Below, piece by piece: positions 50,525-58,919 of a stretch of DNA of 64,000 nucleotides. The notes below the pieces were generated by a model that made no database searches, was not told the DNA's origin, and saw only the letters and a list, made by a program, of their open reading frames with translations. The stretch lies in assembly GCA_027452165.1 (NCBI GenBank), contig DAIDGX010000009.1, positions 1-64,000 of the forward strand, given 5' to 3'. The first letter of the stretch is position 1, and each line of letters opens with the position of its first letter. The position numbers were made by a program, and so were the translations under genes. This DNA comes from Vulcanimicrobiota bacterium (GTDB lineage Bacteria > Vulcanimicrobiota > Vulcanimicrobiia > Vulcanimicrobiales > Vulcanimicrobiaceae).

Positions 50525-51543
50525 AGACAGCCTGCGCTCGCGCAGAGATCCTTGCCGGAGCGATCGCGCTCGGCGAAGCAACCGATCCGGAGCGCGACGA
50601 GTATCGCCGCCATATCGCGGCCTGCGCGCCCTGCGTGCAGTCGCTTGGCGGCGAACGCGAGATCGAGCGCGTGATGCATACCGTGGTGCAGGCGCGCGAG
50701 ATGGAGACATGGCAGCCGCTCGTCCCGTCGTTCGCGGCGCGTCGCGCACGCGTGGCGCGCTCGCTCGCTCGCGTAGGCCTCTGGAGTGTGGTGGTGGCGC
50801 TCGCGCTCTCGCTTGCCGTCCATGTGCTCGTGGCGGCGGCGATACGGCCGATGGACGTTGCGCGAGCAGGCGCGCCGAAGGTTGCGACCGGTATCATGCA
50901 CGTGACGTTTGAGCACCGCGCGGGAACGCCGGCCGTCGTGCCCGCGCCGCATCCGCGTCCCCTACGTCCGGCCCGCGTCGTGACGCCGAGCCTCGTCGTC
51001 GTGCACAACGTCATTACGCTCAAAGCACCCGAACGCATCGCGGACCGGCACGCGGAGAAGACCCTACCCGCGGCCGAAACGCGCATTACGACGACCCAAG
51101 TTGCCTCGCTCTCGGCAGGTCCTGCGAACGTGCCGATTTGGCGTCGCGGTTCCGCGCTTCCACGCGCACACGCAGCGCCGCCAATCCTCCAGGGCCGGGC
51201 TGAATCCATCGCGATCGCGCCGAACACGGTGATCCGTGACGTGAGCCCGCTTGGCGGTGACGCGGCGATCAATCCTCGTCCCCCGCTGATTGCGTACTCG
51301 CAGGGCGCACAGGGCACGACGGCGTTCGAGGTGAGCGTTGACGATCGTGGTGTCCCGCGACGCTGCACGATCACCAAATCGTCGGGCTTTCTTTCGCTCG
51401 ACGGAGCGGTGTGTGCCGCGGCGATGCATGCGCGCTACGCGCCGAGGACGGTGAACGGCCGCCCGACGCCGGGCGTCTATCGCGATGCGTTCACCTTCCG
51501 CGCGGAGCAGACCGACACGACGTCGCTTCCCGAGATGCAGTAG
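50521..51543 (+). CDS. Anti-sigma zinc finger fused to TonB C-terminal domain
   Basis: The start GTG 50521 overlaps the sigma factor stop. Residues 20-40 contain the ZAS zinc motif His31-xxx-Cys35-xx-Cys38 typical of anti-sigma factors. A membrane helix lies at about 85-108. A long, Pro/Thr/Arg-rich periplasmic stretch follows (110-260). Residues about 266-328 form a TonB C-terminal domain (TAFEVSVDDRGVPRRCTITKSSG), with two Cys (282 and 298) that may pair. The arrangement suggests a transmembrane anti-sigma factor whose periplasmic end can also contact outer-membrane receptors. That coupled role is an inference. The 340-residue length fits one chain without frameshift. Confidence 0.83.
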   Translation: MKTACARAEILAGAIALGEATDPERDEYRRHIAACAPCVQSLGGEREIERVMHTVVQAREMETWQPLVPSFAARRARVARSLARVGLWSVVVALALSLAVHVLVAAAIRPMDVARAGAPKVATGIMHVTFEHRAGTPAVVPAPHPRPLRPARVVTPSLVVVHNVITLKAPERIADRHAEKTLPAAETRITTTQVASLSAGPANVPIWRRGSALPRAHAAPPILQGRAESIAIAPNTVIRDVSPLGGDAAINPRPPLIAYSQGAQGTTAFEVSVDDRGVPRRCTITKSSGFLSLDGAVCAAAMHARYAPRTVNGRPTPGVYRDAFTFRAEQTDTTSLPEMQ

Positions 51544-51552
51544 ATCTCGCGG

Positions 51553-52614
51553 TTAGGGCCGGCTGGCCGCGCGTTGTGCGACCATCGCGCGCACGGCATC
51601 GTGAATGCGTAAGGCTGCGGCACGGCGGCTCGCAAGTGAGTTTCCCGAATCGGGAACATAGATCGTCATGGCGGCGTTTGCTTCGAAGACGACGACGTCA
51701 CCGCGGTCATCGAGCGTGTAGTCGATGCCCGCGTAGTCGAGCCCAAGTCGCTCGGCGATGGTGGCAAGCGCGCCCATCGCGCGCTCGCCGAGATAGCCCG
51801 CCATATCGTCGCAGTAGCGACGTTGGGACGCCTGCTCTTCCTCGCCCATCTCCGCGCTAAAATAGTGTACGTTCCAGCGTCGTGAGACGGCTAGGTGAGC
51901 GGGGTAAGGTATTCCGTCGACAAGCATCGCGCGGTACTTCCAATAGCGTCCAGCTGCATCGGTGCAATCGACGAATTCGATTGCGTAGAGCTCGTCGCCG
52001 GGAAGTGTGGCAAGCGTCGCGTCGAGATCGCTCGAACCCTCGACTTTCACGAAGTGCTCGCCGTTGTGAAAGCCGATCGCGCGCAGGAGCAGCGGAAAGG
52101 TAAGCCCGCGGCTTTCGAGAGCCGCCGATCCAAGCGTCGCCAACGCCCGCTTACTGAGACGTGCGATGCGCGGCGTGCGCACGTCGGGAAGGCCGGTGAG
52201 GTTTTCGCGGTTACCCATGCGGCCGGCCGCGAGCGACGCCGAAGGTGCGTTCAATACCGGGCGCGGGGAACGCTCGGCGATCGCGCGGGCGATCGCGAGC
52301 GGCGCCGTCCCGAGGTCGGGGTCGGCAATCAGGTTGAAGAGCACGTCGTGGGCGGGCAACGGCTGCGTGAGGTTCCAATGCTCGACGAGCATCGTCGTCA
52401 CTTCGTATCGGTCGGCGGTAAAGATCTGATCGGTATTCGTGTGACCGCCGGGTATCGACGAGCCGAGTTGTAGAAGACGAATCGGCGTCCCGCTCCCCGT
52501 GTACGGTTGGACGAGCGCAGCACGGGCGCTGCTTGCAGCGAGCAACGATGCGCGAATGCGTTGGACCTGCGCCTCCGCAGCGGCTAAGAGCTCGAGCTGC
52601 GTTCGATTATCCAC
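51553..52614 (-). CDS. ATP-grasp protein of unknown substrate
   Basis: The 353-residue protein starts with GTG 52614. Its centre and end have ATP-grasp character: TPRIARLSKRAL, RAIGFHNGEHFVKVEG, ELYAIEFVDC, WKYRAMLVDG and the metal-binding strand VVVFEANAAMTIYVP near residue 310. The N-terminal 100 residues form a pre-ATP-grasp domain with LLQLGSSIPGG. It resembles RimK/D-Ala-D-Ala-ligase-like ligases and would join a carboxylate to an amine with ATP. Substrates are unknown. It is convergent with the TonB fusion gene, 9 bases apart, and is downstream of the acetyltransferase gene. Confidence 0.72.
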   Translation of the reverse strand: MDNRTQLELLAAAEAQVQRIRASLLAASSARAALVQPYTGSGTPIRLLQLGSSIPGGHTNTDQIFTADRYEVTTMLVEHWNLTQPLPAHDVLFNLIADPDLGTAPLAIARAIAERSPRPVLNAPSASLAAGRMGNRENLTGLPDVRTPRIARLSKRALATLGSAALESRGLTFPLLLRAIGFHNGEHFVKVEGSSDLDATLATLPGDELYAIEFVDCTDAAGRYWKYRAMLVDGIPYPAHLAVSRRWNVHYFSAEMGEEEQASQRRYCDDMAGYLGERAMGALATIAERLGLDYAGIDYTLDDRGDVVVFEANAAMTIYVPDSGNSLASRRAAALRIHDAVRAMVAQRAASRP

Positions 52615-52637
52615 GGGAGCGGTGCGACGCCGGCGCG

Positions 52638-53129
52638 CTAGTCCACGGACTTGCGGAAGAAGGCGAGCATCTTGTCGCGTTCGGGCATGATGCGGAACTC
52701 CTCGAATCCCCAGCTCTTCACTTGCGCGATGCCGCGATTATTGTTCATCGAGACGAGGAACGTGAGCGTCTTGACGTTGCGCTTCATTGCCAGGCGCTGC
52801 ACCTCGCCGACGAGCTCGCTCCCGACCTCCGCCGGCGCACCCTGACGCACGCGCAAGCTCTCGATCATCGCGACGTCCATGCCGTTGGCGGCTTCGGGGT
52901 CTTCGTAGCCGATCGGCAGCTTGAAGACAAGTTGTACCATGCCGAGCAGTCCCGAGTGATCCTCGGCGATGAGGATGACGCGACGGCCCGCCTTCTGCTC
53001 CGCGAGGCACTTGACCATACGCTGGTTCCAGGATTCATTCGCGGCAGGCACGCCAGTCAGAACCCCCTCGCGGGTGAGCCGATCGATGTCGGTCGCCTGG
53101 GCGAAGCGAATGAAGATCTTGTTGGCCAC
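52638..53129 (-). CDS. GNAT-family N-acetyltransferase
   Basis: The 163-residue protein has the GNAT layout: an N-terminal IRFAQATDIDRLTREGV, a core strand VILIAEDHSGLLGMVQLV, the acetyl-CoA loop region SLRVRQGAPAEVGSELVGEVQRLA (Arg/Gly segment), and the end NNNRGIAQVKSWGFEEF. It acetylates an unknown amine using acetyl-CoA. The next gene downstream is the ATP-grasp ligase, 23 bases away, so both may be one unit. The divergent gene is a cytochrome c lipoprotein. Confidence 0.87.
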   Translation of the reverse strand: MANKIFIRFAQATDIDRLTREGVLTGVPAANESWNQRMVKCLAEQKAGRRVILIAEDHSGLLGMVQLVFKLPIGYEDPEAANGMDVAMIESLRVRQGAPAEVGSELVGEVQRLAMKRNVKTLTFLVSMNNNRGIAQVKSWGFEEFRIMPERDKMLAFFRKSVD

Positions 53130-53187
53130 GCCGGTCTTGTTCCGTACGTGGGGAGAAGAGCACCTTCATCAAGAATGCGCGAGCACG

Positions 53188-53547
53188 ATGGATCGCCGCG
53201 TTACGCTGATCGCAGTGCTAGTATTGCTCGCCGCCACGAGCGGGTGCGGTCACCACCGGAAGGCGCACGCCGCCATCGCTGCATACGACGACGCGGTGCC
53301 CACGCCCGCGAGCGCGAGTGCAGGCCGCGGCGCGGCCATCTTTGCGCAGCAGTGCGCCGCCTGTCACGGCGCGCAGGGTGCAGGCGGGCGTATCGGTCCC
53401 AGCCTCACGGGCGAGCGGGAGCGCAAAGACCTGGCGTCCGTCGTTGCTATCATTAAAGACCCCGAACCGCCTATGCCAAAGCTCTTTCCCGGCGAGCTTT
53501 CAGCCCAGGACGTGGAGGATCTCGCCGCCTACATCGAGCGCCTGTGA
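53188..53547 (+). CDS. Cytochrome c lipoprotein (monohaem)
   Basis: The start ATG 53188 gives a 119-residue protein with a signal peptide and lipobox TSGC (residues about 17-20), so it is lipid-anchored. The haem motif is CAACH, the sixth ligand Met is in PPMPKLFPG, and the end AQDVEDLAAYIERL is the usual C-terminal helix. It would carry electrons in the periplasm at the membrane. No oxidase is close. The photolyase gene starts 7 bases after the stop. Confidence 0.92.
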   Translation: MDRRVTLIAVLVLLAATSGCGHHRKAHAAIAAYDDAVPTPASASAGRGAAIFAQQCAACHGAQGAGGRIGPSLTGERERKDLASVVAIIKDPEPPMPKLFPGELSAQDVEDLAAYIERL

Positions 53548-53554
53548 GTTCCCG

Positions 53555-54982
53555 ATGACGAACGCTCCGTTCATCTTTCGCTTTACGCACGACCTTCGCG
53601 TGGAGGATCACGCCGGACTCGTGCAGGCGGCGGCGCACGGCGAAGTGTTGCCCGTCTTCGTCATCGACCGAGCATTCGAGGCGCGTATGGCGCGTTCGCC
53701 GCGGCGCGCTGCCTATGCGGTCGCCGCGCTCTCCGCGCTCGACCGTGCCCTGCGCGAGCGGGGTGCGCGCTTGATCGTCCGGCGCGGCACGGCCGCAGCG
53801 ATCCTCAAACAGGTGGCCCGCGCAAGCGGAGCGCGCGGGGTGGCGTGGACCGCACGCTACGACGGGGCGGGCGCGCAGGCCGACGACCGGCTGCGCTCGG
53901 AACTCGAAGAGGCCGGCTTGCGTGCGCTCGTGGTCCACGACGCGCCGGCAATCGCTCCGGAGGAGACCGCCGCTGCGCGACCGAGCGGCGGCAACGGCTA
54001 CCGTGCGTTCGTGCCGTACTTCGAGGTGTGGCGCACGCTTGCGGTCGCGGCCTTCGATGCCCCGCTGCTCGTGCGCTTCGCCGCAACCGATCTCCAGAGC
54101 GAACCACTACCGCAGGCAAGCGAGTTCAACGCCTCCGGCGGCGCGAGCGCAGTAGCCGCACTCGACGTGCGCGAGGGACTCATGCGTTTCCTCGCCGGGG
54201 CGGCGTTGCAGTACGCCTCCGGCATGAACGTACCGAGCCTTGATGGCACCGCGCGGCTGTCGGCACATCTGTCGTTCGGCGTGATCTCGGCGCGAAGCGT
54301 CGTGCGTGCGACCCGGAAGCGCTTGGAAGACCCGTTTCTTTTGAGCGAGGAGCGGGCGAGCCTTCGCATCTTTTTGCGCTCGCTCGCGATGCGCGACTTT
54401 TTTCTGCAATTGGCGTTTTTTCATCCGTATGCCGATAACGAACCGCTGCAAGAGCGGATGCGCGCGTTTACATTCGCGCGTTCGCACCGCGCGCTCGATG
54501 CGTGGCGCGCGGGTACGACGGGCTTTCCGCTCGTCGATGCGGGCATGCGCGAGCTACACGAGACGGGATGGATGCATCCGCACGTACGCGCGGTGGCCGC
54601 ATCGTTTCTCTGTTACGATTTGGGGGTAGATTGGCGTGTCGGACGCGACGAGTGGGATCGCTATCTCGTCGAAGACGATCCTGCGCTTGCGACCGGGAAT
54701 TGGCAGTGGATCGCCGGTGTCGGCGCCGACCTCGTGCAATACCCGCGTATCTACAACCCCGACAAGCAGCGGCGCCGCTTCGATCCGAACGGCGCGTACG
54801 TGAAACGCTACGTGCACGAGCTTGCGGCGGTTCCGGTTGCGGCGTGGGACGGCGCGCATGCGCGCGAGGGGCAGTTGAGCCTCGCGCTCTTCGCCCATGA
54901 CGACTACCCGCAACCGGTGGTCGACCATGACGAGGCTGCGCGCGCATTTCTCGCGCGCTACCGTGCGTTCGTTAATGGGTAG
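53555..54982 (+). CDS. phr: Cryptochrome/DNA photolyase family protein
   Basis: The start ATG 53555 follows the cytochrome stop by 7 bases and gives 475 residues. The N-terminal antenna domain has RFTHDLRVEDHAGLVQAAA. The FAD-binding domain holds the sequence VDAGMRELHETGWMHPHVR, the Trp-rich NWQWIAGVGADLVQYPRIYNP, and NGAYVKRYVHEL. In class I CPD photolyases the corresponding segments hold FAD and the damaged DNA. It could repair cyclobutane dimers with light or sense light. The exact subclass is not settled. Confidence 0.92.
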   Translation: MTNAPFIFRFTHDLRVEDHAGLVQAAAHGEVLPVFVIDRAFEARMARSPRRAAYAVAALSALDRALRERGARLIVRRGTAAAILKQVARASGARGVAWTARYDGAGAQADDRLRSELEEAGLRALVVHDAPAIAPEETAAARPSGGNGYRAFVPYFEVWRTLAVAAFDAPLLVRFAATDLQSEPLPQASEFNASGGASAVAALDVREGLMRFLAGAALQYASGMNVPSLDGTARLSAHLSFGVISARSVVRATRKRLEDPFLLSEERASLRIFLRSLAMRDFFLQLAFFHPYADNEPLQERMRAFTFARSHRALDAWRAGTTGFPLVDAGMRELHETGWMHPHVRAVAASFLCYDLGVDWRVGRDEWDRYLVEDDPALATGNWQWIAGVGADLVQYPRIYNPDKQRRRFDPNGAYVKRYVHELAAVPVAAWDGAHAREGQLSLALFAHDDYPQPVVDHDEAARAFLARYRAFVNG

Positions 54983-54999
54983 CGTGTAGCGCTGCGGCG

Positions 55000-55584
55000 T
55001 TAGGCCGCGGGAAGCCGCTCGTCGATCCAGTCGCCGATGATCGGCACGTGCACATCGTCGCCGTGCCATACCTTGATGCCGAAATAAACCCCGGCGATGA
55101 TGAAGAGCGGCAAGAGGAATGGCAGGATGACGCTCGATGAGAATCCGAGGACCGGGATGTTGCTGGCGAACGCGAGGATGGCGCCGAATGCCGCGAATCC
55201 GACGTTGAAGCCGAGCGCCTGGAGCGCTTGCTTCTTCAGATAGCGTGATTGCTTGCGGTCGAAGAGCCCGAGCAGCGCGAGCGGCCAAAGCGGATAGCCG
55301 AGCGCGACGAGCGCGCGCGACTCCACCGGATCGAGCGGGGCCGAAACGCCGACGCTCGCGTAGGGCTGCGCCCGCGGCGGCTGCTGCGGCGGAGGGGAGG
55401 CGTGGGGCCGCGGCGGCACTTGGCCGCCGAGCGGGGTGCGCGTGCCGGTTGCCGCGTCGATTTTCTCGGCAAGGCGGCAGCTCGGGCAGGTGCCGCGCTC
55501 GTCACGGCACGTCGCGCAGATCGCCTTGCTGCAGTGCATGCAGGGCGCGATCGAAGGGACGTTCGGGTGGAAGTAGCAATCCAT
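55000..55584 (-). CDS. Zinc-finger membrane protein (B-box-like, DUF4870-like)
   Basis: The 194-residue protein starts MDCYFHPNVPSIAPCMHCSKAICATC, a B-box/RING-like arrangement of Cys and His pairs (residues 3-36) that would bind zinc. A Pro-rich linker (55-80) leads to a membrane part with two or three helices (about 92-170: ALVALGYPLWPLALLGLFDRK). The membrane part resembles DUF4870. The function is unknown; a cytoplasmic sensor or recruitment role for the zinc domain is possible. It lies alone, opposite the photolyase and ABC genes. Confidence 0.75.
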   Translation of the reverse strand: MDCYFHPNVPSIAPCMHCSKAICATCRDERGTCPSCRLAEKIDAATGTRTPLGGQVPPRPHASPPPQQPPRAQPYASVGVSAPLDPVESRALVALGYPLWPLALLGLFDRKQSRYLKKQALQALGFNVGFAAFGAILAFASNIPVLGFSSSVILPFLLPLFIIAGVYFGIKVWHGDDVHVPIIGDWIDERLPAA

Positions 55585-55678
55585 CGTTCTTCGCAGTAAC
55601 TCCGTGGGCGTACATCCTCACGTACCGTGCAAAGCCGGGCAGGTTTCACCCGTGCGCGGGTAGCACACGGCTCCACCG

Positions 55679-57439
55679 ATGACCGACCGAGCAACGATCG
55701 CACGCCTCGCCCGCGAGGCGCGTCCGTACTACCCGAGGCTCACCGTGGCCGTCCTGCTGGGCGCCGTCAACAGCGCGCTCATGGTCGTCGCGCCCTGGGC
55801 CCTCGGCGTCATCTTCAATCAGGTCATCGAGCCGGCCACCTCGAGCGGGGCGCATGGGCTACCCGACTTGCGGGTGCTCTACTGGGCGCTTGCGGCGATC
55901 TATTTCTCGGTCGTGCTCTCGAACTTCGCGACCTATGGGATCAGCTATATCACCACGTGGTGCGGTCAGCGTTTTCTTGCAAAGCTGCGCCAGTCGCTCT
56001 ACGAGCGGCTGCTCAACCTGCCGCTACAGGTCTTCGATCGCTGGCGACCGGGTGAGTTGATCGCGCGCTTCAACAGCGACTTACAGGTGATGAGCGACGC
56101 GGTATCGGTGTCGTTACCGCAATTGATCGGCGCCATCTTGACCTTCATCGGTTCATTCGTCGCGATGATCATGATCGATTGGTTGCTCACGCTCGTCCTC
56201 GTCGTTATCGCACCGTTGATGTCGTTTGCCGTGTCGCGTTTCCAAACACTGATCTCGACGAGCATGGCACGCTCGCAGTCGCGCGTGGCCGACATGTCGG
56301 CGGCGCTCACCGAAAGTCTCCACGCGCAGCGCGTTGTCAAGGCGTTCGGGCGAGAGACTTTCGAGGCGACGCGATTCGGGGATCGCAACGATGACTATTT
56401 CGGCGCGTTCATGAAAATGAACCAGTTCGTCTTTATGCAGCCTGCCGTGATCTCGTCGATTCTTACCCTCGGCGTGGTCGCGATCATCTGGCTCTCGGCG
56501 CGCGAGGTTTTGGTCGGACATCTCAACGGCGGCGGCATCCTCAACTATTGGGCGCTCGTCGTCAACTTAGTGAACCCGATGAATCGGATGGCGGCGTTCG
56601 TCGGCGATCTCAGTAAAGCGATCGTTTCGACCGGGCGCGCGTTCGAGTTGCTCGATCTCCCGGTGGAAGAGGACGACGTTACGGCGCCCGTTGCTCTTGG
56701 ACGCATCCACGGCGCGGTCGTCTTCGAAGAGGTCGGCTTCTCGTACGACGAAGAGTCGGGTCGCGCGCTCGACGGCGTGAACGCCCAGATCGAGCCGGGC
56801 GACATCGTCGCGCTCGTCGGTCCCTCGGGCGCCGGCAAGACGACGATCGTGAACTTGATCCCGCGCTTCTATCGCCCGCAGCACGGACGCGTGCTGATCG
56901 ATGGCATCGACATCGCGCGCGTACGCCTCGCCGATCTGCGCGCGCAGATCGCGATCGTGCCCCAAGACCCGCAACTCTTCCGTGCGTCGATCGCCGAGAA
57001 CATCCGGTACGGACGGCTCGACGCGAGCGATGACGAGGTGCGCCGTGCGGCGCGCGAAGCCAATGCCGAGGAGTTCGTCGCCCAGCTCCCCGAGGGCTAC
57101 GCGACCGAGGTGGGGGAGCGCGGCGTGCGCCTTTCGGGCGGGCAGCGCCAGCGAATCGCGATCGCCCGCGCCATCGTGCGCGACCCACGCATCCTGATCC
57201 TCGACGAGGCGACGAGCGCCCTCGACTCGCACTCCGAGGCGCTGATCGAGCAGGCCCTCGATCGCCTCTTGCCCGGTCGTACCACGTTCATCATCGCCCA
57301 TCGCCTCTCGACGATCCGGCGTGCCACGAAGATCCTCTTCATCGAGGCCGGCCGCGTGCTCGAGGTGGGCACGCACGAGGAACTGCTCGCACGCGGCGGT
57401 CACTACGCCCGCTTGCATGCCGCGCAGTTCTCGGTCTAG
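55679..57439 (+). CDS. ABC transporter, fused permease-ATPase (exporter)
   Basis: The 586-residue protein is a half-transporter with six membrane helices in residues 1-310 and the coupling and ATPase parts after. Walker A is GPSGAGKTTIVN, the signature is LSGGQRQRIAIARA, Walker B is ILILDEATSALD, and the switch His is in IIAHRLSTI. Such exporters move lipids, peptides or drugs outward; this one resembles MsbA/MdlB-type proteins. The substrate is not readable. It ends 41 bases before flgB. A link with the flagellar operon is not evident. Confidence 0.93.
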   Translation: MTDRATIARLAREARPYYPRLTVAVLLGAVNSALMVVAPWALGVIFNQVIEPATSSGAHGLPDLRVLYWALAAIYFSVVLSNFATYGISYITTWCGQRFLAKLRQSLYERLLNLPLQVFDRWRPGELIARFNSDLQVMSDAVSVSLPQLIGAILTFIGSFVAMIMIDWLLTLVLVVIAPLMSFAVSRFQTLISTSMARSQSRVADMSAALTESLHAQRVVKAFGRETFEATRFGDRNDDYFGAFMKMNQFVFMQPAVISSILTLGVVAIIWLSAREVLVGHLNGGGILNYWALVVNLVNPMNRMAAFVGDLSKAIVSTGRAFELLDLPVEEDDVTAPVALGRIHGAVVFEEVGFSYDEESGRALDGVNAQIEPGDIVALVGPSGAGKTTIVNLIPRFYRPQHGRVLIDGIDIARVRLADLRAQIAIVPQDPQLFRASIAENIRYGRLDASDDEVRRAAREANAEEFVAQLPEGYATEVGERGVRLSGGQRQRIAIARAIVRDPRILILDEATSALDSHSEALIEQALDRLLPGRTTFIIAHRLSTIRRATKILFIEAGRVLEVGTHEELLARGGHYARLHAAQFSV

Positions 57440-57480
57440 GCCGCCTCTAAGATCGAGCCCGGAGCACGCCGATAGAACAG

Positions 57481-57918
57481 ATGATGGCGGATATCAGCGG
57501 AATTTCGTTCGGCACGACCACCGATCTGCTCGCGAACGCGATCAAGGGTGCCGACCTCGAAGACGATCAGATCGCGAACAACATCGCGAACGTCAACACG
57601 CCGAACTTCCGGCGCTCGACGACGAATTTCAAAGAGGCGCTGCAGGCATCGCTCGGGGCCCCGCCGCCACCGGGTACGCTCGGCCTCGCGACCGACAACG
57701 CGCGCCAGTTCCAGATCGACGACGGAACCGCTCCGCAGCCCTTCGACCCGAAGGCGATGGTCGATACGACCGACCAGATGCGGGTCGATCACAGCAACGT
57801 CGATATCGACCAAGAGTCGGCGCAGCTGGCCGCGAACTCCGGCTACGGCCAGACGATGGCACAGCTGTTGCAAGAGCAGTACAAGTTTATCCGCGAAGCG
57901 GTCACGGAGCAGCCGTAA
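57481..57918 (+). CDS. flgB: Flagellar basal-body rod protein FlgB
   Basis: The 145-residue protein has the flagellar rod motif, with NNIANVNTPNFRRSTTNFKEAL near residue 32, and a C-terminal helix NSGYGQTMAQLLQEQYKFIREAV. It forms the proximal rod with FlgC and FlgF. ATG 57481 and ATG 57484 are both possible starts, and no ribosome site is seen. Its stop overlaps the flgC start by one base (TAATG). It is the first gene of the flagellar operon in this window. Confidence 0.95.
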   Translation: MMADISGISFGTTTDLLANAIKGADLEDDQIANNIANVNTPNFRRSTTNFKEALQASLGAPPPPGTLGLATDNARQFQIDDGTAPQPFDPKAMVDTTDQMRVDHSNVDIDQESAQLAANSGYGQTMAQLLQEQYKFIREAVTEQP

Positions 57919-58367
57919 TGGGTTTTTATACCGCAACCGAGATCAGCGCATCCGGCCTCTCGGCCGAGCGTCTGGCAATGGACGTCATCGCGAACAATAT
58001 CGCGAACGCGAACACGACGCGTACGCCGCAAGGCGGCGCCTTCAAACGTCAACTGGTCGTCTTTGCGCAAAAGCCTGGCGCGACCGAGTCAAGTAGCGAT
58101 CCTTTCGATCCGTTCAAACCCGAGAAGGCGCAAGTGGAAGGCGTGCAAGTGCTCGGCATCGTGCAGGATCAGAGCCCCGATCGGCTGGTCTTCGATCCGG
58201 GGAACCCCGACGCCGATGCGCGGGGCTACGTGCATTACCCGAACGTCCAGATCGTCAAAGAAATGGTCGATATGATGGCTGCGTCGCGTGCCTACCAGGC
58301 GAACGTCGCGGCGATCACGGAGAACCGGAACATGAACAACGCCGCCATGCAGTTGCTCAAGAGCTGA
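57918..58367 (+). CDS. flgC: Flagellar basal-body rod protein FlgC
   Basis: The ATG 57918 overlaps the flgB stop and gives a 149-residue protein with the N-terminal EISASGLSAERLAMDVIANN and NIANANTTRTPQGGAFKRQ, and the C-terminal YPNVQIVKEMVDMMAASRAY typical of FlgC. It is part of the proximal rod. Its stop overlaps the fliE start by one base (TGATG). Confidence 0.95.
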   Translation: MGFYTATEISASGLSAERLAMDVIANNIANANTTRTPQGGAFKRQLVVFAQKPGATESSSDPFDPFKPEKAQVEGVQVLGIVQDQSPDRLVFDPGNPDADARGYVHYPNVQIVKEMVDMMAASRAYQANVAAITENRNMNNAAMQLLKS

Positions 58368-58717
58368 TGGATATCAACGGCTACAACGACGCGATCGCCA
58401 AGGTGCTCCCTGGTAGCTTCGTGCCCGACGTATCGCCGCAGGGACCGCGCTCGGAACCGTTGCCCGCAGATGCGCAGGGTGTCGCCGGCGTTGCCGGGAC
58501 CTCGTTCAAGGACACCGTCAAGCAGATGCTCTCGGACGTGAACGATCAGATGGTCACCGCGCAGCAGAAGTCGGTCGATCTGGCGCTCGGCAAGTCGCAC
58601 GACCTGGAGGGTACGGTCAAGTCCCTTGAAGAGGCGAGCCTCGCGATGCAGTTTACCTTGGCGGTGCGCAACAAGCTCTTGGACGCTTATAAAGAGATCG
58701 ACCAGATGCAGTTCTAA
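58367..58717 (+). CDS. fliE: Flagellar hook-basal body protein FliE
   Basis: The 116-residue protein has a variable N-terminal half, and the C-terminal half VKSLEEASLAMQFTLAVRNKLLDAYKEI is the FliE signature, an alpha-helical stretch that joins the MS ring to the rod. It starts one base into the flgC stop codon. A strong hairpin follows at 58730-58755, so flgBC-fliE may form its own transcript. Confidence 0.94.
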   Translation: MDINGYNDAIAKVLPGSFVPDVSPQGPRSEPLPADAQGVAGVAGTSFKDTVKQMLSDVNDQMVTAQQKSVDLALGKSHDLEGTVKSLEEASLAMQFTLAVRNKLLDAYKEIDQMQF

Positions 58718-58729
58718 AGAGACCCGCGA

Positions 58730-58755
58730 GGCCCCCGGACTAAACTCCGGGGGCC
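58730..58755 (+). terminator. GC-rich hairpin after fliE
   Basis: A 10-bp perfect stem (58730-58739 with 58746-58755) with the loop CTAAAC lies 12 bases after the fliE stop. There is no T run, so it may be a weak terminator or processing site. The loop contains the -35 core of the promoter-like element at 58741-58767. Confidence 0.55.
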
Positions 58756-58767
58756 CCGTGCCGATTG
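58741..58767 (+). promoter_or_regulatory. Sigma-28 (FliA)-like promoter upstream of flgF
   Basis: TAAACTCC (58741-58748), 11 bases, then GCCGATTG (58760-58767) matches the flagellar sigma-28 consensus TAAAGTTT-N11-GCCGATAA at 5 of 8 and 6 of 8 positions, with exact spacing. It would drive flgF-flgG-flgA and onward, giving a leader of about 145 bases. Confidence 0.55.
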
Positions 58768-58773
58768 AAGAAG

Positions 58774-58919
58774 ATGAGGCCGTCCGGATACTGCGGACGG
58801 ACTTGCGGCCTGGACACCTGTGCACGAAGGGTGGGGGCCGCGCGAGACCCGATTGATCGACGGTCTCGCACGCGACGGATGTATTCCGGAGCACACCCGT
58901 TCGTGCGGAGGTTTTTCTT
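58774..58919 (+). other. Structured leader upstream of flgF
   Basis: This non-coding stretch can fold into several stems, for example AGGCC(G) with (C)GGCCT around an inner GTCCG/CGGAC stem, GCGAGACC with GGTCTCGC near 58836-58863, and a small GCAC/GTGC stem just before the ribosome site GGAGGT. No match to the c-di-GMP riboswitch motif was seen. Confidence 0.45.

Noticed and set aside
57448-57475. Sigma-28-like promoter just before flgB (TAAGATCG and GCCGATAG)
   Set aside because: The spacer is 12 rather than 11, and a transcript would begin at or after the ATG, leaving no ribosome site. The -10 match (7 of 8) is still worth remembering.
58774-58919. c-di-GMP riboswitch in the flgF leader
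   Set aside because: Stem-loops are present, but the conserved GCAAACC and ACGCAAAGCC-type stretches are not.
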